From assembly GCA_964540815.1 (NCBI GenBank), contig CAZIOH010000122.1, forward strand, positions 1 through 15,959: a stretch of 15,959 bases of DNA. The letters are read 5' to 3'. Origin of the DNA: CAZIOH01 sp964540815 (GTDB lineage Bacteria; Myxococcota_A; Polyangia; Fen-1088). Position numbers and translations under genes: made by a program. This document shows, piece after piece, positions 5,836-14,762 of the stretch. The notes below the pieces were generated by a model. The model searched no databases and was not told the origin of the DNA. It was given only the letters and a program-made list of their open reading frames with translations. The number at the start of each line of letters is the position of its first letter. The stretch's first letter is position 1.

Positions 5836-7467
5836 ATGGAGACCGACCTGCATAGACTCCGGACGGCGGTGGGGACGCGGCGAACCTTCGCGATCATCTC
5901 TCACCCCGACGCCGGCAAGACCACCCTCACGGAGAAGCTCCTGCTCTACGGGGGCGCGGTTCACCTGGCGGGCTCGGTGAAGCAACGCGCCGGGCAGCGC
6001 CAGACCACCAGCGACTGGATGGAGATCGAGCGCCAGCGCGGGATCTCCATCTCGACCAGCGTGCTCCAGTTCACCTACGCCGGTCGTCACATGAACCTCC
6101 TCGATACCCCCGGTCACAACGACTTCTCCGAGGACACCTACCGGACCCTGGCCGCCGCCGACGCCGCGGTCATGCTGATCGACAGCGTCAAGGGCGTCGA
6201 GCCTCAGACCATCAAGCTCTTCCAGGTCTGCCGGATGCGCGGGATCCCGATCGTCACCTTCATCAACAAGATGGATCGCAGTGGACGCGATGCGTTCGAT
6301 CTCCTCGACGAGATCGAGCGGGTGATGGGCATCCCGTGCAGCCCGGTCACCTGGCCGGTCGGCGCGGGCCCGTCCTTCGTGGGGGTCTACGATCGGTGGA
6401 CCGACCGGCTGCTCACCTTCGAGCGGGCCGACTCGGGCGCCCGGCGGGCCCCCATGTTCGAGTCGTCGTTCGAGGACGAGGGGGTGCGCGCGGCGCTCGG
6501 CGAGACCGGCCTCGCCCGCACCAGGGACGAGCTCGCCCTGCTGGCCAGCGCCGGCAACCCCTTCGAGCCCGATGCCTTCGCGCGGGGGCTGGTCACCCCG
6601 GTCTTCTTCGGCAGCGCCATGAACAACTTCGGGGTCGAGCCCTTCCTCGATCGCTTCGCGGAGCTCGCCCCACCCCCGCGGGCCCGCGAGACTTCGGTCG
6701 GCCGGCTCGAGCCCGACGATCCACGGTTCTCTGGCTTCGTGTTCAAGATTCAGGCCAACATGGACCCGCAGCACCGCGACCGCATCGCCTTCGTGCGGGT
6801 GTGTTCCGGGCGGTTTCAGCGGGGCATGACCGTCCACCACGTCCGCACCGGCAAGGATCTGACCCTCGCGCGCCCGGTGCAATTCCTGGCGCAGGAGCGC
6901 ACGGTGATCGACGAGGCGTACTCCGGGGACATCATCGGGATCTGGGATCCCGGCGTGCTACGCATCGGCGACAGCATGTGCGAGGGGGCGCCGATGGAGT
7001 TCGAGGGGATCCCGCGCTTCTCGCCCGAGCACTTCGTGCGGGTGCGGCTCGAGGACCCGCTCAAGCGCAAGCAGCTCAAGAAGGGCCTCGACCAGCTCTC
7101 GGAGGAAGGGGCCGTGCAGCTCTTCTTCGATCGCACCCGCCTCGAGCGCGAGCCGATCCTGGGCGCGGTCGGGGTCCTGCAGTTCGAGGTGATCCAGCAC
7201 CGGCTGCTCTCCGAGTACCGGGTGAACATCGGCTTCGACCGGCTGCCCTTTCATCTCGCGCGCTGGATCGAGGGCCAGGGGGCAGAGGCGCCGAAGCTCG
7301 ACAAGTTCGAGCTCGCCGGTCGTGAGACCTGCGTGCTCGACGTCGAGGGCCGGCCCCTCGTCCTGTTCGACTCGGACTGGCTGCTGCGCATGGCCGAGAA
7401 CGACAACCCCAAGGTCAAGTTCATCGCGGCCGTCCAGCCCGGGCGGACGAGCAAGTCCGCCGCCTGA
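5836..7467 (+). CDS. prfC: Peptide chain release factor 3
   Basis: RF3 is a translational GTPase that recycles RF1/RF2 from the ribosome after termination. The 543-residue product aligns along its whole length with what I recall of E. coli RF3 (529 residues). G1 is SHPDAGKTT (22-30), the switch I region QRGISISTS (67-75), G3 DTPGH (90-94) and G4 NKMD (144-147). Further family signatures include SEDTYRTL, TPVFFGSAMNNFG, FSGFVFKIQANMDPQHRDR, EEAVQLF-like SEEGAVQLFF and GAVGVLQFEV. ATG 5836 is chosen because conserved sequence begins shortly after it (RRTFAIISHPDAGKT), although the frame is open to 5581. No ribosome site precedes this ATG, so it may be leaderless or weakly initiated. The gene is alone on its strand, divergent from the ATP-grasp gene and convergent with the SprT-DUF2786 gene 34 bases downstream. 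All GTPase motifs are intact. Confidence 0.97.
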   Translation: METDLHRLRTAVGTRRTFAIISHPDAGKTTLTEKLLLYGGAVHLAGSVKQRAGQRQTTSDWMEIERQRGISISTSVLQFTYAGRHMNLLDTPGHNDFSEDTYRTLAAADAAVMLIDSVKGVEPQTIKLFQVCRMRGIPIVTFINKMDRSGRDAFDLLDEIERVMGIPCSPVTWPVGAGPSFVGVYDRWTDRLLTFERADSGARRAPMFESSFEDEGVRAALGETGLARTRDELALLASAGNPFEPDAFARGLVTPVFFGSAMNNFGVEPFLDRFAELAPPPRARETSVGRLEPDDPRFSGFVFKIQANMDPQHRDRIAFVRVCSGRFQRGMTVHHVRTGKDLTLARPVQFLAQERTVIDEAYSGDIIGIWDPGVLRIGDSMCEGAPMEFEGIPRFSPEHFVRVRLEDPLKRKQLKKGLDQLSEEGAVQLFFDRTRLEREPILGAVGVLQFEVIQHRLLSEYRVNIGFDRLPFHLARWIEGQGAEAPKLDKFELAGRETCVLDVEGRPLVLFDSDWLLRMAENDNPKVKFIAAVQPGRTSKSAA

Positions 7468-7501
7468 GGGCCGGCACGGACGGGAGCGTCTCGGCGCGCC
7501 G

Positions 7502-8689
7502 TCAGCGGGACGGCAACGCGCGCCCGCGGGCCCCGGGGGTGGGGCTCCCCGGGACCGGTCGGTGCAGCACGATGTTGCGGCCCGCCTGCCGACCCTGCTC
7601 GTAGCTCTCGGTGGCCCGGATACCGATCCCGGCCCCCGAAGAGCGCCGCGGGTAGCGGGTCGCGAGGTACGAGGCGAGCGCAGGATCGCCCACCCAGACC
7701 AGGCCCTCGCGGCGGTTCTCCTCGGCGCTCGACTTCAATTTCTCCGAGAAGCCGATCATGACGCCGAGCCGAAAGCGTCGCCGCTCGCCGTTGCCGGACA
7801 GGCCGCGCGCGAGCCGGTGCGCATGCCAGAGCCGCTCCGCGGTCTCGAGCAGGAAGCCGTGCACGTAGGCGGCCACGTCCAGGTTCGAGGGCGTCCCGCA
7901 GATCTCGAGCACCCGGCCGCTGCGTCCCTCGCGGGCCAGGAAGGACGAGACCCAGATCGCCTCCACGAAGAAATGTCGCGAGAGGATGCCGGCCAGCACG
8001 TGCTCGGCGGCCTGAATGCGTCCCGAGGGGACCCCGAGGTGGCGAAAGGTGTAGCCCTCGCGCGCGGCCGCCACGGCGCCGGCGATGTTGTGCTGCAGCA
8101 TCAAGCGCTGGGCCGCCTTCATGGCCGACTCCGCCTCGTGCGCGTTCGAGCTCTGGGCCAGCGCCAGCAGGCGGGCAATCCTGCGCAGGACGGGATTCTG
8201 GTGGGCGCCGGCATCTGCACCGGCACCGCCGTCGGCACCAGCACCAGCACCGGGAGCCCCCGTCCCATCGACGACCGGCAGGCCATTGGCGAGCGCATCG
8301 AACCCGCGCTCCCGGCACACCGACTCGAACGCCGGGCCGTGCGCGGTCTGGTCGCGGATGCCGAGGACCTCGTCGACGAACTGGTGGGCCATCTCGTGCT
8401 TCAACACCTCGCGCACCACCGCCCACGGCCGCGCGAGCACGAGCGGGCGCGAGAGGGTCAACGATCGTGCCTCACCGTGCCAGGCCCCGAGCCGCCGCTC
8501 GCTGTCCGACAGCGCGAACACCGGCTTGCGGAGGCGACCGCGAAAATGGTTCTGGTTCACCTCGTGCCATGCCGCCGCCAGCTCCCGCAACAGTGCTCGC
8601 TCGAGCTCCGCCCCGAGCACCTCGGCCCACGGGGGGGAAGATCCCGAGCCCGGCCCGGCCGGCGATCCTGAAGAAGCCCCCTGGCTCAC
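7502..8689 (-). CDS. SprT-like metalloprotease fused to DUF2786
   Basis: A 395-residue two-domain protein. Residues 28-135 are SprT-like: HEVNQNHF (42-49), the zinc protease motif HEMAH (98-102) with catalytic Glu99, and a probable third zinc ligand His117 in AHGPAFESVC. SprT/SPRTN relatives cut proteins, notably DNA-protein crosslinks. A Gly/Ala linker (142-162) leads to DUF2786 (166-202, RIARLLALAQSS...AMKAAQRLMLQHNI) and a C-terminal part (215-380) like that usually following DUF2786. Only two cysteines occur (125, 264), so SprT's C-terminal zinc ribbon is absent and DUF2786 sits in its place. It is third in a leftward purF operon, starting 9 bases after the carbonic anhydrase stop. The GTG start at 8689 has GGAAG immediately before it, an unusually tight spacing; a GTG around codon 24 is an alternative. 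Role in DNA repair or phage response is inference. Confidence 0.85.
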   Translation of the reverse strand: MSQGASSGSPAGPGSGSSPPWAEVLGAELERALLRELAAAWHEVNQNHFRGRLRKPVFALSDSERRLGAWHGEARSLTLSRPLVLARPWAVVREVLKHEMAHQFVDEVLGIRDQTAHGPAFESVCRERGFDALANGLPVVDGTGAPGAGAGADGGAGADAGAHQNPVLRRIARLLALAQSSNAHEAESAMKAAQRLMLQHNIAGAVAAAREGYTFRHLGVPSGRIQAAEHVLAGILSRHFFVEAIWVSSFLAREGRSGRVLEICGTPSNLDVAAYVHGFLLETAERLWHAHRLARGLSGNGERRRFRLGVMIGFSEKLKSSAEENRREGLVWVGDPALASYLATRYPRRSSGAGIGIRATESYEQGRQAGRNIVLHRPVPGSPTPGARGRALPSR

Positions 8690-8698
8690 CTTCCGAGA

Positions 8699-9337
8699 CT
8701 ACCCCACCTGCCGCGCCTGGTTCCAGGCGTCGCGCAGGTAGTTCTCCTTGAGTCGAACGTACTTGGCCGCGAGCGCCCGGTGCTCGGCGGCGTCCCGCTC
8801 GCCGAGCGTGCGGATGACCCGCCCTGGAACCCCGAGCACCAGGCTCCGCGGCGGAATCACCGTGCGCGCCGTGACCAGCGCACCGGCCCCCACCACCGAG
8901 CCCTCGCCGATCACCGCATCGTCGAGCACGGTCGCCTGCATGCCGATCAGGCACCCATCCTCGACCCGGCAGGCGTGCAGCATGGCGCGGTGCCCGACCA
9001 CCGTGTCGGCGCCGACCACGCACGGCGCATCGTCCCCGACATGCATCACGGTGCCATCCTGGATGTTGGAGCGCGCCCCCACCACCACCGGTGCCAGATC
9101 GCCCCGCAGCACGGCGCCGTACCAGATGGACACGTCGTCGCCGAGCTCGACCGCTCCGGCCAGCGCCGCGCCCGGCGCCAGCAGCACGCGCGCGCCGAGG
9201 CGGGGCAGATGCTCGAGGTATCGATCGAGGATGGCCCGCGGATGGAGCTCGCGGAGCGCCGCCAGCCGGGCGTCCAGCGCCGCCGCCTCTGGCAGCGGCC
9301 CGGGGACGACGATGACCGAGGTCGTGACCGTGGCCAT
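8699..9337 (-). CDS. Gamma-class carbonic anhydrase family protein
   Basis: A 212-residue left-handed beta-helix protein of the gamma carbonic anhydrase / YrdA-like family. Hexapeptide-type repeats run from about residue 50 to 170, followed by a C-terminal helix (EHRALAAKYVRLKENYLRDA) that in relatives packs against the trimer. The three zinc-binding histidines are present: His99 (TVMHV), His116 (VVGH) and His121 (MLH), with NIQDG (91-95) conserved. It may therefore hydrate CO2 to bicarbonate, but many family members with all ligands have no demonstrated activity. Residues 1-40 are an extra N-terminal helix-like segment. The frame is open to 9664, but ATG 9337 has GAGGA eight bases upstream and gives the family length. 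It starts 11 bases after purF, so it is co-transcribed and probably coupled. Confidence 0.92.
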   Translation of the reverse strand: MATVTTSVIVVPGPLPEAAALDARLAALRELHPRAILDRYLEHLPRLGARVLLAPGAALAGAVELGDDVSIWYGAVLRGDLAPVVVGARSNIQDGTVMHVGDDAPCVVGADTVVGHRAMLHACRVEDGCLIGMQATVLDDAVIGEGSVVGAGALVTARTVIPPRSLVLGVPGRVIRTLGERDAAEHRALAAKYVRLKENYLRDAWNQARQVG

Positions 9338-9345
9338 GCCCGGAG

Positions 9346-9348
9346 TCC

Positions 9349-9350
<2 letters not shown>
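9346..9350 (-). promoter_or_regulatory. Ribosome binding site overlapping the purF stop
   Basis: On the minus strand GAGGA lies eight bases before the carbonic anhydrase ATG at 9337 and shares bases with the purF TGA. Ribosomes ending purF are thus well placed to re-initiate, and this decides the start of the second gene against longer in-frame options. Confidence 0.7.
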
Positions 9351-10806
<1,456 letters not shown>

Positions 10807-10846
10807 GGCGGGCACAAGCTAGCATGGCCCCGGCCGGATACGACCT

Positions 10847-10866
10847 CGAAATTTCGTGGGATTTCG
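10847..10866. promoter_or_regulatory. Palindrome and ATTTCG direct repeat upstream of purF
   Basis: CGAAATTTCG (10847-10856) is a perfect 10-bp palindrome 41 bases upstream of purF. ATTTCG occurs again at 10861-10866, exactly 10 bases, or one helical turn, from its first copy. This suits a dimeric regulator controlling purF, the ABC operon, or both. No regulator can be named, and it is not a recognisable PurR box. Confidence 0.4.
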
Positions 10867-10941
10867 GAAAGGTCAAGCGGACCGCGGGCAGCCTGGCGAG
10901 GACCCTGAATTGGACGGGGAATAAACCCCGACACACCGGAA

Positions 10942-10970
10942 TTAACGAGTCGCCAGGTTTCGTGCATAAT
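10942..10970 (+). promoter_or_regulatory. Sigma70-like promoter of the ABC operon
   Basis: TTAACG (10942-10947) and CATAAT (10965-10970) are separated by 17 bases, the optimal spacing; they match the -35 and -10 consensus at 4 and 5 of 6 positions. Transcription would start near 10977, about 11 bases before ATG 10988, where no Shine-Dalgarno sequence is visible. A small perfect hairpin, CGGGG-AATAAA-CCCCG (10915-10930), lies just upstream of the -35. Confidence 0.6.
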
Positions 10971-10987
10971 GCGCGCGGGTTACCCCC

Positions 10988-11956
10988 ATGATTCAAGTCA
11001 AAGGCCTGTCCAAGTACTACGGTGAGCATGCCGCGATACGGGATCTCACGTTCGAGATCACCCGGGGCGAGGTCATCGGATTCCTCGGTCTCAACGGGGC
11101 TGGCAAGTCGACCACCCTCAAGATCCTCGGCTGCGTGTTGCTCCCCACCTCGGGCGAGGTGAAGGTGGATGGCATCGACACCGCCCTCGCGCCCGAGGAG
11201 GTTCGCCGGCGGATCGGCTTCCTGCCCGACACGCCGCCGCTCTACGACGACATGACCGTGGGCCGCTTCCTCGGCTTCGTGGCCCGGCTGCGCGGCGTGC
11301 CGCCGGCGGAGGTCGCGGCGCGGGTGGCCGAGGCCGAGGAGAAGACCGGCCTTCGCCCGGAGGACGACGAGCTCGTCGGGAACCTGTCCCACGGCTACCG
11401 GCAGCGGGTCGGGGTGGCGCAGGCGCTGGTACACAAGCCGAAGCTCCTGATCCTCGACGAGCCGACGAGTGGCCTCGACCCGAAGCAGATCGTCGAGATG
11501 CGCGCCACCATCCGGGGCCTGCGCGGCGATCACACCATCCTGGTCTCGAGCCACATCCTCTCCGAGATCAGCCAGACCTGCGATCGCCTGCTCATCATTC
11601 AAGAGGGCGAGATCGTCGACCAGGGCTCGGAGGAGGATCTGGCGGCCCGCCTGTCGGGCAGCCACGCGGTGACCATCGAGGTCGACGTGACGGGCCCGCC
11701 GGATCCGGCGCTCACCGTCCTCGGGCAGGTGGCCGGCGTCACCGGGGCGTCGCTGCTGGCGCGCGGTCCCGGCATCTCGACCTTGCAGGTGCTGTCGGCC
11801 ACTGACGTCCGCGGCGCCGTGGCCCGCGCGCTCGTGATGGCGGGCGTCGAGCTCGTCCGCATCGACCGCGCGGCCGGCCGGCTCGAGAACATCTTCCTGC
11901 AGCTGACCCAGGGCAAGGCCCAGAGCATGACCTCCGGGCAGGAGCGCGCGCAGTGA
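10988..11956 (+). CDS. ABC transporter ATP-binding protein, GldA-like
   Basis: A 322-residue ABC ATPase that would power the membrane proteins encoded next. Walker A is GLNGAGKST (34-42), the signature LSHGYRQ (133-139), Walker B LLILDEP (153-159), D-loop SGLD (161-164) and switch His189. The Q-loop position reads IGFLPDTPPLY without a glutamine, as is common in the GldA/NatA/CcmA-like group. A C-terminal region of about 90 residues after the ATPase core, ending RLENIFLQLTQG, is typical of this subfamily. The start has no ribosome site but a promoter lies about 11 bases upstream. The stop overlaps the permease GTG by four bases (GTGA). In Bacteroidetes GldA-GldF-GldG belong to gliding; myxobacterial gliding uses other machinery, so a gliding role here is not implied. 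Transported substrate unknown. Confidence 0.93.
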   Translation: MIQVKGLSKYYGEHAAIRDLTFEITRGEVIGFLGLNGAGKSTTLKILGCVLLPTSGEVKVDGIDTALAPEEVRRRIGFLPDTPPLYDDMTVGRFLGFVARLRGVPPAEVAARVAEAEEKTGLRPEDDELVGNLSHGYRQRVGVAQALVHKPKLLILDEPTSGLDPKQIVEMRATIRGLRGDHTILVSSHILSEISQTCDRLLIIQEGEIVDQGSEEDLAARLSGSHAVTIEVDVTGPPDPALTVLGQVAGVTGASLLARGPGISTLQVLSATDVRGAVARALVMAGVELVRIDRAAGRLENIFLQLTQGKAQSMTSGQERAQ

Positions 11957-12678
11957 CCGCCACCCTGCTCATCGCCCGCCGCGAGCTCGGCACCTACCTG
12001 CGCTCGATGAACGGCTACATCATCGCCGCCCTGCTCCTGCTGGTGGATGGCCTGCTCTTCAACATCTTCGCGATCGGCGGGGAGGAGAAGCTCTCGGCCC
12101 AGGTGCTGGCGCAGTTCTTCTTCTACACGAGCGGCCTCACGATGATCGCGAGCGTGTTCCTGTCGATGCGCCTCGTGGCCGAGGAACGACAGACCGGCAC
12201 CCTCGTGCTCCTCACCTCGTCGCCAGTCGGGGACGGCCAGATCGTGCTCGGTAAGTTCCTGTCGGGCCTCACCTTCCTGGCGATGGTCCTGGCGCTGACG
12301 CTCTTCATGCCGCTCCTCGTGCTCGTGAACGGGAAGATCGCCCCCGGTCACCTGGTGGCCGGCTACCTCGGCCTGCTCTTGCTCGGCTCGGCCGCCATGG
12401 CCATCGGGACCCTCGGCTCGGCCCTGGCCAGGACCCAGGTGCTCGCCGCCATCGTCTCGGCCTGCATGGTGACCGGAATGGTGGTGGCCTGGATGCTGGT
12501 CCGGGTCACCGAGCGCCCCTTCAACGACGTGTTCGCCAGCCTCGCCATCCACGGCAAGCACTTCATCCCGTTCCAGGAGGGCAGCATCCACCTGCGCGAC
12601 GTCGTGTATTACCTGGTGGTGACCATGGTCGCGCTCTATGCGGCGGTGCGCGTGATGGAGGTTCGCCGATGGCGCTGA
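11953..12678 (+). CDS. ABC-2 type permease, GldF-like
   Basis: A 241-residue inner-membrane permease. About six hydrophobic segments are visible near residues 21-41, 55-72, 103-126, 134-156, 163-183 and 217-234. Between the second and third is EERQTGTLVLLTSSPV (78-93), the hallmark of ABC-2 permeases of the GldF/NosY kind, which meets the ATPase on the cytoplasmic side. The GTG start at 11953 overlaps the upstream stop (GTGA) and has AGGAG eight bases ahead. The end overlaps the next gene by 10 bases (ATGGCGCTGA), so all three should be made in fixed ratio. Size and topology match GldF. Confidence 0.92.
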   Translation: MTATLLIARRELGTYLRSMNGYIIAALLLLVDGLLFNIFAIGGEEKLSAQVLAQFFFYTSGLTMIASVFLSMRLVAEERQTGTLVLLTSSPVGDGQIVLGKFLSGLTFLAMVLALTLFMPLLVLVNGKIAPGHLVAGYLGLLLLGSAAMAIGTLGSALARTQVLAAIVSACMVTGMVVAWMLVRVTERPFNDVFASLAIHGKHFIPFQEGSIHLRDVVYYLVVTMVALYAAVRVMEVRRWR

Positions 12679-14762
12679 AGACGACCGATCGCAAGCTGGA
12701 TGCGGCGGGGAGAGGCGCAGCCACGCCCGCCAGCACCAAGCCGGCTCCGCGCCAACCAGACGGCGCGCCGCTCGGCAGCAGCGCCCTGTGGTCCGGGTGC
12801 TACGGGCTCGGCATGCTCTGGCTCTTCGTCGGCGAGCGGATCCTGGCGGCCGGAACCCCGCGTCTCGCGTGCTCCGTGCTCGGCCTCGCCCTGCTGATCG
12901 TGGCGATCGTCGCCCGGGCGGTGCGCTCCGCGCGCGTGGCCGACGACCGCAAGACCGTCGAGCGATCGATCCAGACCATGTACGTGGTGGGCCTGGTGGC
13001 GATCATCGCGTACTTCGTGCAGTCCGATCTGCCCACGGTCCTCGGGGGCGGCAGCGCGCTCGAGACTCGGTCCCCCCGGGTGGCGGTGGTCCTGGCGGCG
13101 CTGTGGCCGGTGGTCTGGTCGGTGGCGGCCTTCGCCATCCTGCCCATGGAGCTGGCCTACGCTCCGATGAAGCGCGCAACCCGGGTCGAGACCGGTCGGA
13201 TCCGCGCCGCCCAGTTCGCCGGCATGGGCACGGCCTTCATGTTGACCCTGGCGTTCTCGCTGGCGTACGCGGCCTCCGAGCGCGATCACAAGTGGGATCT
13301 CGCCTACTTTCGCACCACGAGGCCCGGCGAATCGACCCGCAAGATCGTGCGCGCCCTCGACGCCCCGCTGACGGTGGCGGTCTTCTTCCCGAACGGCAAC
13401 GAGGTGCGCGAGCAGGTTGACGCGTACCTCGGCGATCTGGCCCGGGAGTCCTCCCAGCTCAAGGTCGAGCACTACGACTTCGACATCGATCCGGTCAAGG
13501 CCAAGGAGCTCGGGGTCTCGGGCAACGGGTTCCTGGTGTTCAACCGCGGCGGGCGCAAGGAGCAGCTCGGCCTCGCGTTGCAGATGGAGGCGGCGCGCGC
13601 CAACCTGCGGGTGCTCGATCGCGAGGTCCAGCAGCGGTTGCTGTCGGCGGCCAAGCCGAACCGGGTGACCATGCTGACGGTTGGACACGGCGAGCGGACC
13701 GCCGATCCGCAGGACGACTCCGATCGCCGCCCGGGCATCCGCGAGCTGCGGAACGCGTTGCAAGACCAGGGACACGACGTGCGCGAGCTCGGGCCGGCCC
13801 AGGGCCTGGCGACCGACGTGCCGAAAGACGCCACGCTGGTGATGATCCTGGGGCCGACCAAGCCCTTCGCGCCCGAGGAGATCGGTGCCCTGACGCGCTT
13901 CCTCGACCGCGGTGGCCGGATCTTCCTGGCGCTCGATCCCGAGGCCGGGGTTCCGATGACCGAGCTGCTCGCGCCCATCGGGCTCTCGCTCGGGGCCAAG
14001 ACGCTGGCGAACGATCAGATCTACGCCAGCCGCACCCACCAGGACGGAGATCGCGCCAACCTGGTGACCGCCCTGTTCTCGTCGCACCCGTCGGTCACCA
14101 CCCTCTCGCGGCAGGGGATGCGCGCGCCGGTGGTGCTGCCGGGGGCGGCCCCGATCCTCGGTCCCCGCCCGCATTCCCCTCCCGTCAACGGCTGGTCGGT
14201 GGACTACGCGGTTCACGCCCACGCGGCGACCTTCGCCGACGACAACGGGAACTTCCAGCTCGATCGCGGCGAGGAGCGCAAGGCCTGGGAGCTGGCCGCG
14301 GCCGCCTCCAGGAAGCTCCCCGCCCCGGCCGCCAAGAACGACGCCAAGAACGACGCCAAGACGGACGCCAAGGCCGCCTCCAAGGACAAGGCCCCGGAGG
14401 CCGAGGCGCCCGAGGCGCGGCTCTTCGTGGTGGGTGACTCGGATTTTCTCACCGATCCGGTGATTCGCTTCGCCGGGAACGGATTCCTGGTGCTCGATCC
14501 CGTGCGCTGGCTGATGGGCGAGGAGTCCTTCGCCGGGCAGGTGTCCTCGGAGGCCGACGTGCCCATCAACCACACCCGGAAGCAGGATGTGGCGTGGTTC
14601 TACTCGAGCATCTTCGTCGTCCCCGGGCTGGTGCTGGTCCTCGGCTTCGTGGTCACGCGCCGCAAGCGCCGGGGCCGCATGCGCTCGACCGGATCGTCGT
14701 CGGCGCCCAAGGCCTCGACGACGACCTCGCCGACGACCTCGACCCCGGGGGTGGCGTCGTGA
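12669..14762 (+). CDS. GldG-like ABC transporter auxiliary protein with multi-TM N-terminus
   Basis: A 697-residue membrane protein. After a Pro/Ala-rich tail (1-38) about five hydrophobic segments lie at 39-58, 67-85, 104-119, 137-160 and 181-202. A large soluble part follows, with the GldG start (KWDLAYFRTTRPGESTRKIVRALDAP region, 208-233; VAVFFPNGNEV, 237-247), the auxiliary domain (VTMLTVGHGERT; ALTRFLDRGGRIFLALDP) and VVGDSDFLTDP. One C-terminal TM (about 640-662) ends in a basic, Ser/Thr-rich tail. GldG proteins usually have one N-terminal TM, so the extra four are unusual. Residues 555-574 are a Lys/Asp/Ala tetrapeptide repeat. ATG 12669 has GGAGG seven bases upstream and overlaps the permease end by 10 bases. 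The large domain is probably periplasmic. Confidence 0.9.
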   Translation: MALKTTDRKLDAAGRGAATPASTKPAPRQPDGAPLGSSALWSGCYGLGMLWLFVGERILAAGTPRLACSVLGLALLIVAIVARAVRSARVADDRKTVERSIQTMYVVGLVAIIAYFVQSDLPTVLGGGSALETRSPRVAVVLAALWPVVWSVAAFAILPMELAYAPMKRATRVETGRIRAAQFAGMGTAFMLTLAFSLAYAASERDHKWDLAYFRTTRPGESTRKIVRALDAPLTVAVFFPNGNEVREQVDAYLGDLARESSQLKVEHYDFDIDPVKAKELGVSGNGFLVFNRGGRKEQLGLALQMEAARANLRVLDREVQQRLLSAAKPNRVTMLTVGHGERTADPQDDSDRRPGIRELRNALQDQGHDVRELGPAQGLATDVPKDATLVMILGPTKPFAPEEIGALTRFLDRGGRIFLALDPEAGVPMTELLAPIGLSLGAKTLANDQIYASRTHQDGDRANLVTALFSSHPSVTTLSRQGMRAPVVLPGAAPILGPRPHSPPVNGWSVDYAVHAHAATFADDNGNFQLDRGEERKAWELAAAASRKLPAPAAKNDAKNDAKTDAKAASKDKAPEAEAPEARLFVVGDSDFLTDPVIRFAGNGFLVLDPVRWLMGEESFAGQVSSEADVPINHTRKQDVAWFYSSIFVVPGLVLVLGFVVTRRKRRGRMRSTGSSSAPKASTTTSPTTSTPGVAS
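14331..14378 (+). repeat. 12-bp coding tandem repeat inside the GldG-like gene
   Basis: Four 12-base units occur in a row: GCCAAGAACGAC twice exactly, then GCCAAGACGGAC and GCCAAGGCCGCC. They encode AKND, AKND, AKTD and AKAA; a looser fifth unit, SKDK, follows (to 14390). The array sits in an Ala/Pro/Glu-rich linker before the VVGDSDFLTDP strand, so changes in copy number would be tolerated. Confidence 0.8.

Noticed and set aside
7492..7501. CGGCGCGCCG palindrome between convergent genes
   Set aside because: Loopless, made only of G and C, and common at this base composition; no second site supports an operator.
7532..7553. GC-rich hairpin (CCCGGGG / CCCCGGG) near the prfC and SprT-DUF2786 ends
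   Set aside because: It lies inside the coding C-terminus of the leftward gene, has no T-run, and is expected by chance in such GC-rich sequence; weak as a prfC terminator.
10807..10815. GTG start for purF three codons upstream
   Set aside because: It would need removal of a propeptide to expose the catalytic cysteine; ATG 10806 places Cys2 directly after Met. Not fully excluded.
10807..10987. Purine riboswitch upstream of purF
   Set aside because: No leader with the conserved three-way junction is visible and the space available is short.
12636..14573. 645-codon open frame antisense to the GldG-like gene
   Set aside because: Same reason: reverse-frame shadow of a recognised gene, with His/Gly/Arg-rich low-complexity composition and no recognisable motif.
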